Source: Gammaproteobacteria bacterium
GTDB taxonomy: Bacteria > Pseudomonadota > Gammaproteobacteria > Enterobacterales > Alteromonadaceae
NCBI GenBank assembly: GCA_018222405.1
Contig: JAAFAI010000030.1
Span: 1 to 55,437 of the forward strand
Direction of reading: 5' to 3'
Length of the DNA: 55,437 bases
This document shows positions 43,232 through 53,481 of this stretch, piece after piece. Both the position numbers and the translations under genes were made by a program. Position 1 is the stretch's first letter. Every line of letters starts with the position of its first letter. The notes beneath the pieces were generated by a model. It had not been told where the DNA came from, searched no databases, and saw only the letters and a list, made by a program, of their open reading frames with translations.

Positions 43232-44467
43232 ATGCAAAAACAAGCCGCGGATAATACGCTTACTTTTACCCTGCATCATAGCATCAACGAAATTGATGCG
43301 TCGCAGTGGCAGGCACTAGCTGAGCAGGCAGGCCCGTTTTTGCAATATCAATGGCTCAAGGCGCTGGAAGACACTCATTGTGTCGATGGTCACATTAATA
43401 AACAAACCGGATGGCAAACGGCATTTTGGATTGGCTCGCTCAACGGTGAGCTCAAAATAGTCGTCCCGGGCTATTTAAAAACCCACAGTTACGGCGAATA
43501 CGTATTCGATCATAGTTGGGCCAACGCCTACCACCAGCATGGTATGGACTATTATCCTAAATGGATTGCGGCTATTCCATTTACTCCGGTTACCGGCCCT
43601 CGAATACTTATTGCCAGCGATGTTTCCGCCACCCAGTGGCACAGCCTGGTCACCCACATCAATGAATGGGCCAGCGACAATCAGTATTCGTCCTGCCATT
43701 GGTTGTTTAATCCGCTTAATTCCCAGACCGACTTTGCCAAGCTGGGCTTTAGCTCGCGTTTCAGTGTGCAGTTTCAATGGATGAATCGCGGCTATCAGAA
43801 TTTTGATGACTTTCTAGCCCGGCTCACATCCCGCAAGCGCAGAAGCATTCGTAAAACCCGTAAGCGTTTTCATTCTCCTTCCTTGCGTGTAGAGAGGTTA
43901 CACGGTGATAAGTTAAGTCGCAAAGACATGGCGTTTTTTGTCCATTGCTATCAGGACACCTACCTGAAGCGCAGTGGCCATACCGGCTATTTAACCCCGG
44001 CTTTTTTTGATGCGCTGTATGCCCATTGCCGTGACAACATTATGCTCGTTAAAGCCACCCATAATGACGAGGACATTGCGGCGGCCCTGTTTCTATTTGA
44101 TGATACAGGATTGTACGGGCGTTACTGGGGCAGCCTGGAAGATGTTGATGAACTGCATTTTGAGTGCTGCTACTTTCAGGGCATTGAGTTTGCCATCGAA
44201 CAGGGCTTGCCGCTGTTTAATCCTGGTACGCAGGGCGAACACAAAATCCTGCGCGGCTTTGAGCCGGTTTATTGTATATCCCACCATAAACTGCACGATA
44301 TGCGGTTTCATCAGGCTGTGGCAGATTTTTTACAGCGGGAAAAACCGGTTATCGAAGACTATTTCAATCAGGCCCGGGATGTATTACCTTTCAACGCGGA
44401 CTATCTGAACGAATTTGTAACACCAACAAGTACAAACGGGGCGACAATAACGCCTGAAAAATCCTAA
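43232..44467 (+). CDS. GNAT-like protein, COG3146 (DUF482) family
   Basis: 411 residues. Motifs of the family: SWANAYHQHGMDYYPKW, GPRIL, the SRKRRSIRKTRKR basic stretch, LKRSGHTGYL, and the GxQGEHK motif (FNPGTQGEHKILRGF). The fold is related to FemAB/GNAT acyltransferases; in vivo role unknown. It is cytoplasmic. The M13 peptidase starts 15 bases after its stop. Confidence 0.88.
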   Translation: MQKQAADNTLTFTLHHSINEIDASQWQALAEQAGPFLQYQWLKALEDTHCVDGHINKQTGWQTAFWIGSLNGELKIVVPGYLKTHSYGEYVFDHSWANAYHQHGMDYYPKWIAAIPFTPVTGPRILIASDVSATQWHSLVTHINEWASDNQYSSCHWLFNPLNSQTDFAKLGFSSRFSVQFQWMNRGYQNFDDFLARLTSRKRRSIRKTRKRFHSPSLRVERLHGDKLSRKDMAFFVHCYQDTYLKRSGHTGYLTPAFFDALYAHCRDNIMLVKATHNDEDIAAALFLFDDTGLYGRYWGSLEDVDELHFECCYFQGIEFAIEQGLPLFNPGTQGEHKILRGFEPVYCISHHKLHDMRFHQAVADFLQREKPVIEDYFNQARDVLPFNADYLNEFVTPTSTNGATITPEKS

Positions 44468-44482
44468 CACAGAGACAACAAT

Positions 44483-46555
44483 ATGAAGTACACATTGCTC
44501 GCAGCCACTATTGCTGCATCGCTGGCCCTGACGGCCTGTTCCAAACCAGAAACCACCACGCAAACCGCAGACACCCAGACTGAGGCACCAGCCGCTAAAG
44601 CCGAAATTGGCTCATTTGGTGTAGACCTGACCGCCCGTGACGAAAGCGTTAAACCGGGTGACGACTTCTTCATGTATGCCAGTGGTACCTGGTATGAAAA
44701 CTACGAACTGCCGGCAGACAAAACCCGCTTTGGCGCGTTTAACGCCCTTGCCGATCGCAGCGAAGAGCAGGTTAAGCAAATCATCGATGACATCATGACG
44801 TCGGATAATTTAACCGCCGAAGAACAGCTGGTTCACGATTATTACAAAGCTTATATGGATACCGAAACCATTAACGCTAAAGGCATTACGCCAATTAATC
44901 CTACACTGACTGACATCGATAACTTGTCGTCGGTTAAAGAACTTACCGAATTTTTCGGCGAAAGCTGGCTCACCGGTGCATCAGCGCCGTTATACGGTGG
45001 CCTGTGGTATAACCGCCTGGATCCAAACGAATACCAGTTGAGTGTGGGCGTTGGCGGCCTCGGCTTACCTGACCGTGATTATTACCTTAACGATTCAGAA
45101 CGCTTCAGCAATATCCGCGACGCATACGTTAAACACATCGCTGAGATGCTAACCTTCGCCGACGTGGAAAACCCGGAAGAAAAAGCTCAGGCCATTCTTG
45201 CGCTGGAAACCAAAATTGCTGAAATTCAGTGGCCACGTGAAAAACGTCGTGACCGCGACCTGACCTTAAACCAGGTCGAACGCAGTGCACTGGCCGACAT
45301 GTATCCTGACTTTGACTGGAATGCCTGGTTAGATGCGATGGGCTTTAAAGCACCTGAGCTGAATATTTCCCAGCCACAACCGGTAAAAGACGTTATCGAA
45401 ATCATCAACGATACGCCACTGGATGACTGGAAAACCTACCTGACCTACCACACAATCTCGAATAATGCGTCGATGCTGTCGGATGACATCTATATGGCTA
45501 ACTTCGACTTCTATGGTAAAACCCTGAACGGTCAGCAAGAGCCGCGTCCACGCTGGAAACGTGCGCTTAGCGCTATGTCTGGCACCACCTCTTTAGGCTT
45601 CGCCATTGGTAAGAGCTATGTAGATCGCTTCTTCCCGGAAAGCTCTAAAACACAAATGGCTGAGCTGGTAGAAAACCTGCGTGCGGCCCTGGGCGAGCGT
45701 ATTGATGGCCTCGACTGGATGGGCGAAGAAACCAAGGTAAATGCTAAAGCCAAGCTGGCGGCGTTTAACCCTAAAATCGGTTATCCGGATGAGTGGATTT
45801 CTTATGAAGGCCTGGAAATTTCCGACCAGGATCTGCTGACCAACGAACGTAATATCAGTAAATTCTTCCACGCCAAGCAGGTAGAGGATGAACTGGAACC
45901 CACTAACCGCGAACGCTGGGGTATGACGCCACAACGGGTAAATGCTTACTACAATTCATCGTTCAACGAGATTGTATTCCCGGCGGCAATCCTGCAACCT
46001 CCATTCTTTGATCCAAACGCCGACCCGGCAGTGAACTATGGTGCTATTGGCGCCGTTATTGGTCACGAAATGGGTCACGGTTTTGACGATCAAGGCTCTA
46101 AGTCTGATGCCAAGGGTATTCAGCAAAACTGGTGGACCGACGAAGATCGCGCCGCGTTTGAAGCAAAAGCTGACATGTTAGCCGCCCAATACAGTGCTTA
46201 TGAGCCAATTGAAGGTAACTTCGTTAATGGCCGTAACAGCCTGGGTGAAAACATTGGTGACGTGGGTGGTTTGTCGATGGCTTACCACGCTTACAAACTG
46301 AGCCTGAACGGTAAAGAAGCACCGGTTATCGACGGCCTGACCGGCGATCAGCGTTTCTTCCTGGCCTGGGCTCAGGTATGGAAAGAAAAGCGTACCGAAC
46401 AAAGCATGCTTAATCAGTTACGTGCCGGGACTCACTCTCCGGGTCGTTACCGTGCACTGGCACCGCGTAACCACGATGCCTGGTACAAAGCCTTTGACGT
46501 GCAGCCAGGCGATGCCCTGTACCTGGCACCAGAAGAACGTGTAAAAATCTGGTAA
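44483..46555 (+). CDS. M13-family zinc metallopeptidase lipoprotein (PepO/neprilysin-like)
   Basis: 690 residues. Lipobox LTAC (MKYTLLAATIAASLALTAC) anchors it to the envelope. Zinc motif HEMGH (His528-His532) and the third ligand Glu589 in GENIGDVGG are present, as are NAYYNSSFNEIVFPAAILQ and the C-terminal VKIW. M13 enzymes cut peptides outside the cytoplasm. It follows a GNAT-like gene by 15 bases and ends at a terminator. Confidence 0.95.
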   Translation: MKYTLLAATIAASLALTACSKPETTTQTADTQTEAPAAKAEIGSFGVDLTARDESVKPGDDFFMYASGTWYENYELPADKTRFGAFNALADRSEEQVKQIIDDIMTSDNLTAEEQLVHDYYKAYMDTETINAKGITPINPTLTDIDNLSSVKELTEFFGESWLTGASAPLYGGLWYNRLDPNEYQLSVGVGGLGLPDRDYYLNDSERFSNIRDAYVKHIAEMLTFADVENPEEKAQAILALETKIAEIQWPREKRRDRDLTLNQVERSALADMYPDFDWNAWLDAMGFKAPELNISQPQPVKDVIEIINDTPLDDWKTYLTYHTISNNASMLSDDIYMANFDFYGKTLNGQQEPRPRWKRALSAMSGTTSLGFAIGKSYVDRFFPESSKTQMAELVENLRAALGERIDGLDWMGEETKVNAKAKLAAFNPKIGYPDEWISYEGLEISDQDLLTNERNISKFFHAKQVEDELEPTNRERWGMTPQRVNAYYNSSFNEIVFPAAILQPPFFDPNADPAVNYGAIGAVIGHEMGHGFDDQGSKSDAKGIQQNWWTDEDRAAFEAKADMLAAQYSAYEPIEGNFVNGRNSLGENIGDVGGLSMAYHAYKLSLNGKEAPVIDGLTGDQRFFLAWAQVWKEKRTEQSMLNQLRAGTHSPGRYRALAPRNHDAWYKAFDVQPGDALYLAPEERVKIW

Positions 46556-46580
46556 TCAGCTTCCAGCAATTTTAAGACGC

Positions 46581-46608
46581 AAAAGCAGCCTCCGGGCTGC
46601 TTTTTTGT
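46581..46608 (+). terminator. rho-independent terminator after the M13 peptidase
   Basis: AAAAGCAGCC, short loop, GGGCTGCTTTTTT. Confidence 0.92.
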
Positions 46609-46687
46609 GTACAGTTTAAATTTCAGCCCAGTTATTGTGAAAAAATGAATCAAGCTACTGAGGGTAATCCAAAGATTTTCAAATATA

Positions 46688-48112
46688 CTAAAAGACATCC
46701 AGTAAAAAAGACGTCAGAACTAATTCGCCATCAGTTTCAGTAAAATACAAATCATATTTGAAATTGCCTGAATATACTTCCCAGTGGTCAAAATCCCTTT
46801 CATAGATGTCATTGCCGAATACTTCTCGTAACTCTTGGGCAGGTTGATTTAAAAAAAGCGGTCCAAAATGCCATTTTATTTGATTACCCTGGCCTTTAAA
46901 CAACGCCTCAGAGACAATAATTTCAGTCAGGTGGTCACTTTCAAATACCAGCGCTAAGCTGAAATCGTAAACGCGAACTGTTCTGCCATTATTATCTCGC
47001 GCTCTTAATATTGGCAGCGAGCCAATCACATTTTCCCCAATTTGATGGTCGGGGCTGCTTTGATTAAGCAGTCGATTGAAGATACGTTGATATAACCCTT
47101 CCTCATATCTATTAAACCGGTCTTGCGCAATGCGGGAGTCCACCTCCACATCTCCATAGGTATAACTTTCAACTCGCATCTCGCTGCTATTTCCCGCTAT
47201 GAAGGTGGTTAGTTTAAGGTCAATGTTGACCTTATCGTTACCGGATATGCGGTACGTGTCTTCGTTTACGAATCTTCCCGTTTTGGTGTTTAGTAACGCT
47301 TCAGCTGTCATGCCCGCAATTACTGAGTTTTCGACATGCCACCTGGCAGGGAACCGATTATCAAATTCAAGTAAGTTGACCAACTCACCTGACAGCCAAT
47401 GATTTTTGTTAGTAATGTGAGTCACCACATTATTCTCAAAAACCACCCATAAATTGCGACCGTACGACTGCACTTTGCTACCATAAGAAATTTGGAATTC
47501 ACTGGTTGGGCTACCCAACACCTCACCTACGCTTTTTGGTGTCATGCCCACTTTAATACCAAACACGCCGTGGGCTAATGAAATATCTTCAACAATCAAT
47601 TCAGGTTGTTTCGGAAAGGCTCTGTTAAGATTTATCGGGGGCAGCGCAATACGAAGTGCGGATTGCGGCAGTTTTATCGTAATACCCGTTTGCCGGATAC
47701 CTGACTTATTGACGGGTGTGCTTTTAGGGCTAAAAGTGTATTCCCCCTCACACGCAGATATTAATTCAGCATCAAATGAAACATAACCAAGTTTGGCTGA
47801 GCTGGCCTTGGTCAATGTAATGTCATCGATCTCAGCTCCCATTTTTACCGACTTAGCAGTGAGAATAACCCCTGACGCCCCTTCTTCACTTGCGGCCTCA
47901 ATAATACGTTCAAGCAAACTTCTGACTGACAGGTCAATACTGTCTGACTCTGAAGCCGTTCTGCGCTTAAGCAAAGACTGCATCATCGAGATAGTGTCGA
48001 GTATCTGATAATGACAGGATGGATAATAGTCCAGAATTTCAGCACTGATTACCACTTTCGGATAACTTAGAAGAATTGTCGCTAACACCCAAATTGAAAG
48101 TTTACACTGCAT
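46688..48112 (-). CDS. secreted protein of unknown function, 474 residues
   Basis: A signal peptide (MQCKLSIWVLATILLSYPKVVISA) leads to an N-terminal region with SCHYQILDTISMMQ and EGASGVILTAKSVK, which recalls RcsF/YbjQ-like folds. Later parts (GIKVGMTPKSVGEVLGSP; FLNQPAQELREVFGND) look like two OmlA/BamE-like or MCE-like small domains. These are impressions; the family was not recognised. SD AAGGGAA precedes ATG 48112. Alone between genes on both sides. Confidence 0.72.
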   Translation of the reverse strand: MQCKLSIWVLATILLSYPKVVISAEILDYYPSCHYQILDTISMMQSLLKRRTASESDSIDLSVRSLLERIIEAASEEGASGVILTAKSVKMGAEIDDITLTKASSAKLGYVSFDAELISACEGEYTFSPKSTPVNKSGIRQTGITIKLPQSALRIALPPINLNRAFPKQPELIVEDISLAHGVFGIKVGMTPKSVGEVLGSPTSEFQISYGSKVQSYGRNLWVVFENNVVTHITNKNHWLSGELVNLLEFDNRFPARWHVENSVIAGMTAEALLNTKTGRFVNEDTYRISGNDKVNIDLKLTTFIAGNSSEMRVESYTYGDVEVDSRIAQDRFNRYEEGLYQRIFNRLLNQSSPDHQIGENVIGSLPILRARDNNGRTVRVYDFSLALVFESDHLTEIIVSEALFKGQGNQIKWHFGPLFLNQPAQELREVFGNDIYERDFDHWEVYSGNFKYDLYFTETDGELVLTSFLLDVF

Positions 48113-48242
48113 CAGTAATTCCCTTTACTATTTCGAAATAATGATTCACGTTAACTGAGAACCTGATTAACTCATTATGCGCTCTATTTATAGCTTTTCC
48201 CGGGCTCTTGCAAAATCATTTTGACAATCAAACACCAAGGCT

Positions 48243-48551
48243 TCACCCAGCGAGAGATACCGTTAGAATCACACTCACCGTTAAAAACCAAAGTAGTGAA
48301 ATAACTAACACGGACTTCAGGGTGCTGGATTGCGCTTGTGTGCGATAAAATGAAAAAGCAGCATAGGCGGCGGGAATGAAGGCTGCCACACCGCCAAAGA
48401 TAAACGCTTTCACGATACCAACCACAGGAGCCCATGAACTCTGGATAATCAAAAGCTCAAACAGCAGTATCACAACGCTAAAGGCGACACAGCCAAGCAA
48501 CAACCAAAATGCCCTGTCCTCAGACAGCTTTAACCCTGGCGTAGTCAACAT
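48243..48551 (-). CDS. AtpI-like membrane protein, orphan
   Basis: 102 residues with four hydrophobic segments. The central GGVAAFIPAAYAAFSFYR resembles the conserved core of ATP synthase protein I (AtpI) (GG-x-AVFLPN), followed by TQAQSSTLKSVL. The atp operon is not near. SD GGAGG is strong. Function could be unrelated to ATP synthase. Confidence 0.5.
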   Translation of the reverse strand: MLTTPGLKLSEDRAFWLLLGCVAFSVVILLFELLIIQSSWAPVVGIVKAFIFGGVAAFIPAAYAAFSFYRTQAQSSTLKSVLVISLLWFLTVSVILTVSLAG

Positions 48552-48733
48552 TAGCCTCCGTGCAGTGAGCTCCTTGTTTTAACATTATCACCCTAGCACA
48601 AAATATCGTGCCACAAATACCCAACCCCAGATTAGTCCGTTGTAAAAGAGCACGTGACCGGTTTGCTAAGGTTGTAAAAGTTTGGTAAACAGAGCACATA
48701 GTTCTTACCATAAACTTAGATTAAGGTACGCCA

Positions 48734-49504
48734 GTGATTGCGAAGTTGATATCAATGTTCCGCCCGGGTTTTGTTGCCACGCTAACCGTCCTGTTAACCG
48801 TAAGCTTTAACGCCAACAGCACCCCCGATAAAGCAGCAGGCTCAGCCATGGCAGACCAACACAATCAACTCAGCCAGACAGAAAAACAACTGGGCTGGCA
48901 ACTGCTTTTTGATGGCGAAACGCTAAATGGCTGGCATGTGTTTCAGTACCCGGATACAGTGCCGGCTTGGACTGTAAAGGGGGATATGCTGACCTTCAAC
49001 CCGGCGGCGCGAGGGCTGCAGCATGGAGATTTAGCCACTGATAAGGTGTTTGAAGATTTTGAATTAAAGTTTGAATGGCAATCTCCTGAAAACGGTAACA
49101 GTGGAGTGTTTATTAACGTTCAGGAAACGCCAGAAAGCGTAACGCCCTGGCAAACCGGGCCAGAATATCAGCTGCTTGGCGTATCTCATGGCGATAACGC
49201 GGATCCGGTAAAACGCTCTGGCGGGATCTTTGGCTTCGCTTCGCCACTAACCGCCTCAGACTTTCTGGCAAGCTCTGGCTGGAACGAATCCGTTATTAAG
49301 CAGCAGGATGGCAAGGTGGAATTTTATCTCAATGGAAAATTAACTGCCCGGGCCGACTTTAACTCTGAGCAATGGCAGTCACAGATAGCTGGTTCAAGGT
49401 TTAAGGATCAGGCCAGCTTTGGTGCCTATACCAAAGGCCATATTGTGCTGCAGCAGTGGACGTCACTGATCTACTTTCGCAACATTAAAATAAAAATACT
49501 TTAG
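48734..49504 (+). CDS. DUF1080 secreted protein (3-keto-disaccharide-hydrolase-like)
   Basis: 256 residues from GTG 48734 (SD AAGG). A signal peptide near residues 12-30 is followed by LLFDGETLNGWHVFQ, FEDFELKFEWQSPENGNSGVF and GPEYQLLG, typical of the DUF1080 concanavalin-like fold. It may act on glycans in the periplasm. Glycan links are supported only by family and by the arabinanase 1.9 kb away. Confidence 0.87.
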   Translation: MIAKLISMFRPGFVATLTVLLTVSFNANSTPDKAAGSAMADQHNQLSQTEKQLGWQLLFDGETLNGWHVFQYPDTVPAWTVKGDMLTFNPAARGLQHGDLATDKVFEDFELKFEWQSPENGNSGVFINVQETPESVTPWQTGPEYQLLGVSHGDNADPVKRSGGIFGFASPLTASDFLASSGWNESVIKQQDGKVEFYLNGKLTARADFNSEQWQSQIAGSRFKDQASFGAYTKGHIVLQQWTSLIYFRNIKIKIL

Positions 49505-50055
49505 GGCATGTTGTGGCGGAACGACATGCCGGGCTTGCCATCGGTTTGTTTACGTTGCCTGGTCAGCACTGCTTTAGCAGTGCCTCCAACCATTCTATAA
49601 ACATTACCCTGGGTTGGGTAATCACGCAGTCTTAATTATCAATGTAGTAGCTGCGAGCTAAGTCGGATAGCGGGTATCCCAACACCGATACCAATCCCGC
49701 TATAACTCATATTCAAAATGACCTTAGACTTTGATTTAGTCTGCGGCCAACAATAACGCCAGGACCTGTTTCAGGGGAGATGTCACATTGCCGGCGAGTG
49801 GTTGGCATTTAGCTTATCCGATAAGAAATACTTCCGAGGTATCGCTACTGATCTAATAAATATTAGAAACACACTGATTTGAATTGTAAATTTTAAAAAT
49901 TATAAAATTTCATCACATTTAATTAACAATGTTTTTATAAGTCATAACGTTTGGGGTGTTGTAATGGTATCACCTTCACACTCTCAGAGATCACATACAT
50001 GGTGCTTTCGCGTGCTTATAAAGTTAAATTCTGTGGTCGTCATTGAGGTGCAGTA
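49505..50055 (+). other. 551-base intergenic region without a gene
   Basis: No convincing ORF. It holds a perfect hairpin GCACTGC-TTTA-GCAGTGC (49,566-49,583), a GGCATGT...ACATGCC repeat just after the DUF1080 stop, and other short palindromes. The last 200 bases are AT-rich and probably hold the promoter of the MCP-like gene. No tRNA or ncRNA recognised. Confidence 0.6.
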
Positions 50056-50982
50056 ATGATTGAGAATACAAAGATTGATAATAACAATAACAGCAAGAAG
50101 ATCTTGGTTTTTATTCTTACGGTTTGTTCTTTTGCCGCCTTGCTAGCACTCATTTTTGTCAGGACTGAGTACTCTATTTTTTTATCCGCAACAGGCATGC
50201 TCTTGGTAGCAATAACAAGTTATGTATTTTTTACCTCCCCACTAATTATGGTCCAATCAGAGATCCAATATGTTGAGCGTGAAAGCTATATCGAAAACCC
50301 TGATACTGAAACGTCAACGGTAGAAAAAGACAGTGAGCCTGATAACTCGCTGAAACAAGTTGCGCAAACACAGTTGTTGACTGACCAGGACTCCTCCCTT
50401 ATCGATGAATGCTTCGCGGATATTTTAAATGGTATGGAAGAAGCCAGGCGATTAGCAATACTATCAGGGGATAAGGTTCTGGAGAGTCATCACAATATAG
50501 ATGTTACCAAGGTATCGCTTGAAGCATTAAACTCAAAGCTAAAATCTGTAAAGGATGTGTTTGAGCATTTATCAAGCTCCTCGAGTGGTATAAACGCTAT
50601 AGTTATGAATATTCAGGATATTGCTAAACAAACTAATTTATTGGCTCTGAACGCATCGATAGAAGCAGCAAGAGCCGGAGTTCATGGTCGTGGATTTGCG
50701 GTTGTTGCGAGTGAAGTCAGAGAATTAGCAAACAGATCAACCAGTTCTAGTGAGAAAATAGCAACAATAACCAAAGAACTGCAAAAAACATCAACTGATG
50801 CAGGAGAAGGCATTGAAGAATTAGTTTCTTCTTGTGAAGACTGCCAGAGTCACAGTGCTAAAGCGCTGATAGCAATGAACCATATCAAAGCAGGAAGTGA
50901 AGAGCGCAAGTTAATTGTTGCCTCAATAAATCAAAAAATAAGTGAGTTAAAACAGCAAATTGGCAAATATGGTCTATCGTAA
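50056..50982 (+). CDS. MCP-signalling-domain protein without a sensor domain
   Basis: 308 residues. Two hydrophobic helices near 15-35 and 38-55 have almost nothing between them, so there is little or no periplasmic sensor. An acidic linker leads to an MCP tip (AKQTNLLALNASIEAARAGVH, FAVVASEVRELANRS) and coiled-coil ends. The gene and its surroundings are more AT-rich than the rest of the window, suggesting acquisition or low expression. SD GAGG before ATG 50056. Confidence 0.88.
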   Translation: MIENTKIDNNNNSKKILVFILTVCSFAALLALIFVRTEYSIFLSATGMLLVAITSYVFFTSPLIMVQSEIQYVERESYIENPDTETSTVEKDSEPDNSLKQVAQTQLLTDQDSSLIDECFADILNGMEEARRLAILSGDKVLESHHNIDVTKVSLEALNSKLKSVKDVFEHLSSSSSGINAIVMNIQDIAKQTNLLALNASIEAARAGVHGRGFAVVASEVRELANRSTSSSEKIATITKELQKTSTDAGEGIEELVSSCEDCQSHSAKALIAMNHIKAGSEERKLIVASINQKISELKQQIGKYGLS

Positions 50983-51439
50983 CACCATTCTGATTCTGAT
51001 TTCCGCACAAGCATCAATGAAGGAACCAGTCATTCTGTTCCGCCCCCGCGTGGACTAAATTAATTTATGTGATTAACGGATGTTGATGAGGTTGCCTTTT
51101 AACACCAGGCATTTGGCGGCTACAGGCCAACAAATAACAAGCCACTGCTTGTTAGCTGCCCGTCATCCCATCGTATCGCCTTCTCTGAATTATTAACGCT
51201 AAGTATTGCGTGATTTTACCGATGGCGTACTGTTGAACCGTCATCTCCCCTCAGCCTTTTGTATGGCAAATATTCCTATCAATTTGTATAAAAAAACGAA
51301 TACGCCAACACCGTTAAAAACATAAAATACTGATTATTATCACAATAATAAACACTGTTAAAATTATGATTTTTTATTTGCCAATTATTAACAACTGATC
51401 AACAATACAATAATAATATATTACAATAGGATATTTACT
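50983..51439 (+). other. 457-base intergenic region without a gene
   Basis: No credible ORF or RNA gene. AT-rich, with poly-A and A/T runs close to the GH43 start, likely promoter sequence. Only small imperfect repeats. Confidence 0.6.
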
Positions 51440-52852
51440 ATGCGATTACCTGTATTTGGTCGGGCGTTAGCTATTGTTGCACTGGGGTTATGTGCGGATA
51501 TGGCAAATGCTATCGATAACGGTGTCTACACCATCACCTCTATACACAGCGGTAAGTTAGTGGAAGTGGGCGCCGCCGATGTGAATGATGGCGCCAATGT
51601 CATTCAGTGGTCAGCTAATAACCATAACACGCAGCGCTGGTTGATTGCCGAACAATCCGACGGTTACTACAGCGTTATTAACTTAAACTCAGGCAAAGCT
51701 CTGGAGGTGTTTGACTGGCAAACCAGTAATGGGGCCAACATCGTTCAGTATGAAGATCGCGGTTTGGATACTCAGCGCTGGCAAATCAATGAACTGTCTG
51801 ACGGCAGCGTAAGTTTTATTAATAAGCACTCCGGTAAAGCCCTTGATCTGTATGGCTTTGATACCTCCGATGGCGCCAATATTGCACAGTGGGATTTCTG
51901 GGGCGGTGATGCCCAGCGCTGGCAACTGAATAAACTTGCCAGTGTTGAGAATACCCCCTGGGATCCGTCGACAACCAATGGTGCCGTTAGCCACTGGCCA
52001 TTAACCGGGAGCCTGGTCACCCACGACCCTACCCTCGCCTATGAAGATGGCCAATGGTGGATTTTCCAGACCGGGCCGGGCATTGCAGGTAAATGGTCTG
52101 ATAACGGTGTGACCTGGAACGACGCGCTGGCTATCTTTCCTAATGGTCTTTCCTGGTGGGGAAATTATGTGCCGGGTCACGATGGCCAGGATGTCTGGGC
52201 ACCGGACATCAAACATTACAATGGTCGAGCCTGGTTATACTACTCAATTTCCACCTTTGGCTCGCGGGTCTCTGCTATTGGTCTGGCTTCCGCGCCCAGT
52301 ATTGCCAGCGGCAACTGGCGAGATGATGGATTAGTGATAAACACTACCAACAGTAATGACTACAATGCCATCGACCCGGAATTGGTTATAGCCGAAGACG
52401 GGAGCCCCTGGATGACGTTTGGTTCATGGAACTCTGGGATCAAGGTAACCCGCATTAACCCGGTTACCATGAAACCCTTCGGCCCGCTTTACAGTATTGC
52501 CAGCCGTTCAGGCGGTATAGAAGGTCCGGCGTTAGTCTACCGTCAGGGCTACTATTATTTGTTTGTCTCCATTGGCGAATGCTGTAAAGGTACCGACAGT
52601 ACCTACCGCATTGCTTATGGACGCTCCACCGATATCCGTGGCCCGTATTTAGATAAAAATGGCCAGGATATGATGCAGGGCGGCGGTACTATTCTGGATT
52701 CAGGCAATTCCCAATGGGTCGGTCCTGGTGGCGAAGACATCATGAATACCGATGTGATTGTACGCCATGCCTACGATGCCAGCGACAACGGCGTCCCCAA
52801 ACTGCTGATCAGTACACTTAACTGGGACAGCAGCGGCTGGCCTCGCTACTAG
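51440..52852 (+). CDS. secreted RICIN-GH43 arabinanase
   Basis: 470 residues. Signal peptide (RLPVFGRALAIVALGLCADMANA), then a ricin-B-type lectin domain (about 25-165) with three QxW repeats (TQRWLI, TQRWQI, AQRWQL), then a GH43 five-bladed propeller (about 175-465). The propeller has THDPTL with a candidate catalytic Asp, GQDVWAPDI, IDPEL and GIEGPAL. It resembles endo-1,5-alpha-L-arabinanases, ending LNWDSSGWPRY. The lectin presumably binds plant or algal polysaccharide. A terminator follows. Confidence 0.92.
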   Translation: MRLPVFGRALAIVALGLCADMANAIDNGVYTITSIHSGKLVEVGAADVNDGANVIQWSANNHNTQRWLIAEQSDGYYSVINLNSGKALEVFDWQTSNGANIVQYEDRGLDTQRWQINELSDGSVSFINKHSGKALDLYGFDTSDGANIAQWDFWGGDAQRWQLNKLASVENTPWDPSTTNGAVSHWPLTGSLVTHDPTLAYEDGQWWIFQTGPGIAGKWSDNGVTWNDALAIFPNGLSWWGNYVPGHDGQDVWAPDIKHYNGRAWLYYSISTFGSRVSAIGLASAPSIASGNWRDDGLVINTTNSNDYNAIDPELVIAEDGSPWMTFGSWNSGIKVTRINPVTMKPFGPLYSIASRSGGIEGPALVYRQGYYYLFVSIGECCKGTDSTYRIAYGRSTDIRGPYLDKNGQDMMQGGGTILDSGNSQWVGPGGEDIMNTDVIVRHAYDASDNGVPKLLISTLNWDSSGWPRY

Positions 52853-52881
52853 CCCACCCTCCTGACAACTCACTGTAAAAC

Positions 52882-52918
52882 AAAGGGCATCAACCACTGG
52901 TTAATGCCCTTTTTCTAT
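52882..52918 (+). terminator. rho-independent terminator after the arabinanase gene
   Basis: AAAGGGCAT, inner pairing AACC/GGTT, ATGCCCTTTTT. Confidence 0.9.
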
Positions 52919-53084
52919 TTGACCTGAGAAAGCGGTTACCAAAAAGTTGTTTACCCCAACCGATAGACCCGCGCGCTCCCACTCCCCCACACAAGCAAAC
53001 CCGCCCTGTGTACAGTTGTCTCAGTACGCCGCTAACTTATGATTTGTTCGTGAGTGTTAAAACTGTCAGCGATAAGGAAATAAG

Positions 53085-53426
53085 ATGGAACTTAGTCAGG
53101 CTAAAGACGTGATTTATACCCTCTCGCAAGGGATAGATCCGGCATCCGGAGAAGTACTTGCCGACAACAGCTGTTTTAATCAGCCAATAATTATTCGGGC
53201 GCTCTTTATGGCCCACGAAGCACTCGACAGGTCAGTGAAGTACCAGCAGAGAAAATTATCATTGCCGCCCAATGCCGGTAAGCCCTGGCCGAATGAGGAG
53301 GACGAGCAGTTAGCGGGTGCCTTTGATGCAGGTAGTAGTATTACTCAGCTAGCGAAAGCACATGCGCGCACACCGGGTTCTATTAAAGCCCGGCTGGAGA
53401 AGCTGGGCAAAATCAGCGGCGCTTAA
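53085..53426 (+). CDS. small HTH-like protein, 113 residues
   Basis: The C-terminal 50 residues (KPWPNEEDEQLAGAFDAGSS, ITQLAKAHARTPGSIKARLEKLGKI) look like a Myb/SANT-like or HTH fold common in small bacterial proteins; the N-terminus is helical. Function unknown, perhaps DNA-binding. SD AAGGA before ATG 53085. Confidence 0.75.
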   Translation: MELSQAKDVIYTLSQGIDPASGEVLADNSCFNQPIIIRALFMAHEALDRSVKYQQRKLSLPPNAGKPWPNEEDEQLAGAFDAGSSITQLAKAHARTPGSIKARLEKLGKISGA

Positions 53427-53481
53427 ATGTTGCGGCTAAGCGCCTGTAGCTAATAAGAACTACTGTGGCTTTTGATACGAG

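Noticed and set aside
49505..50055. Hairpins that might mark an ncRNA or MITE
   Set aside because: Repeats are short, do not flank a common element and have no direct repeats.
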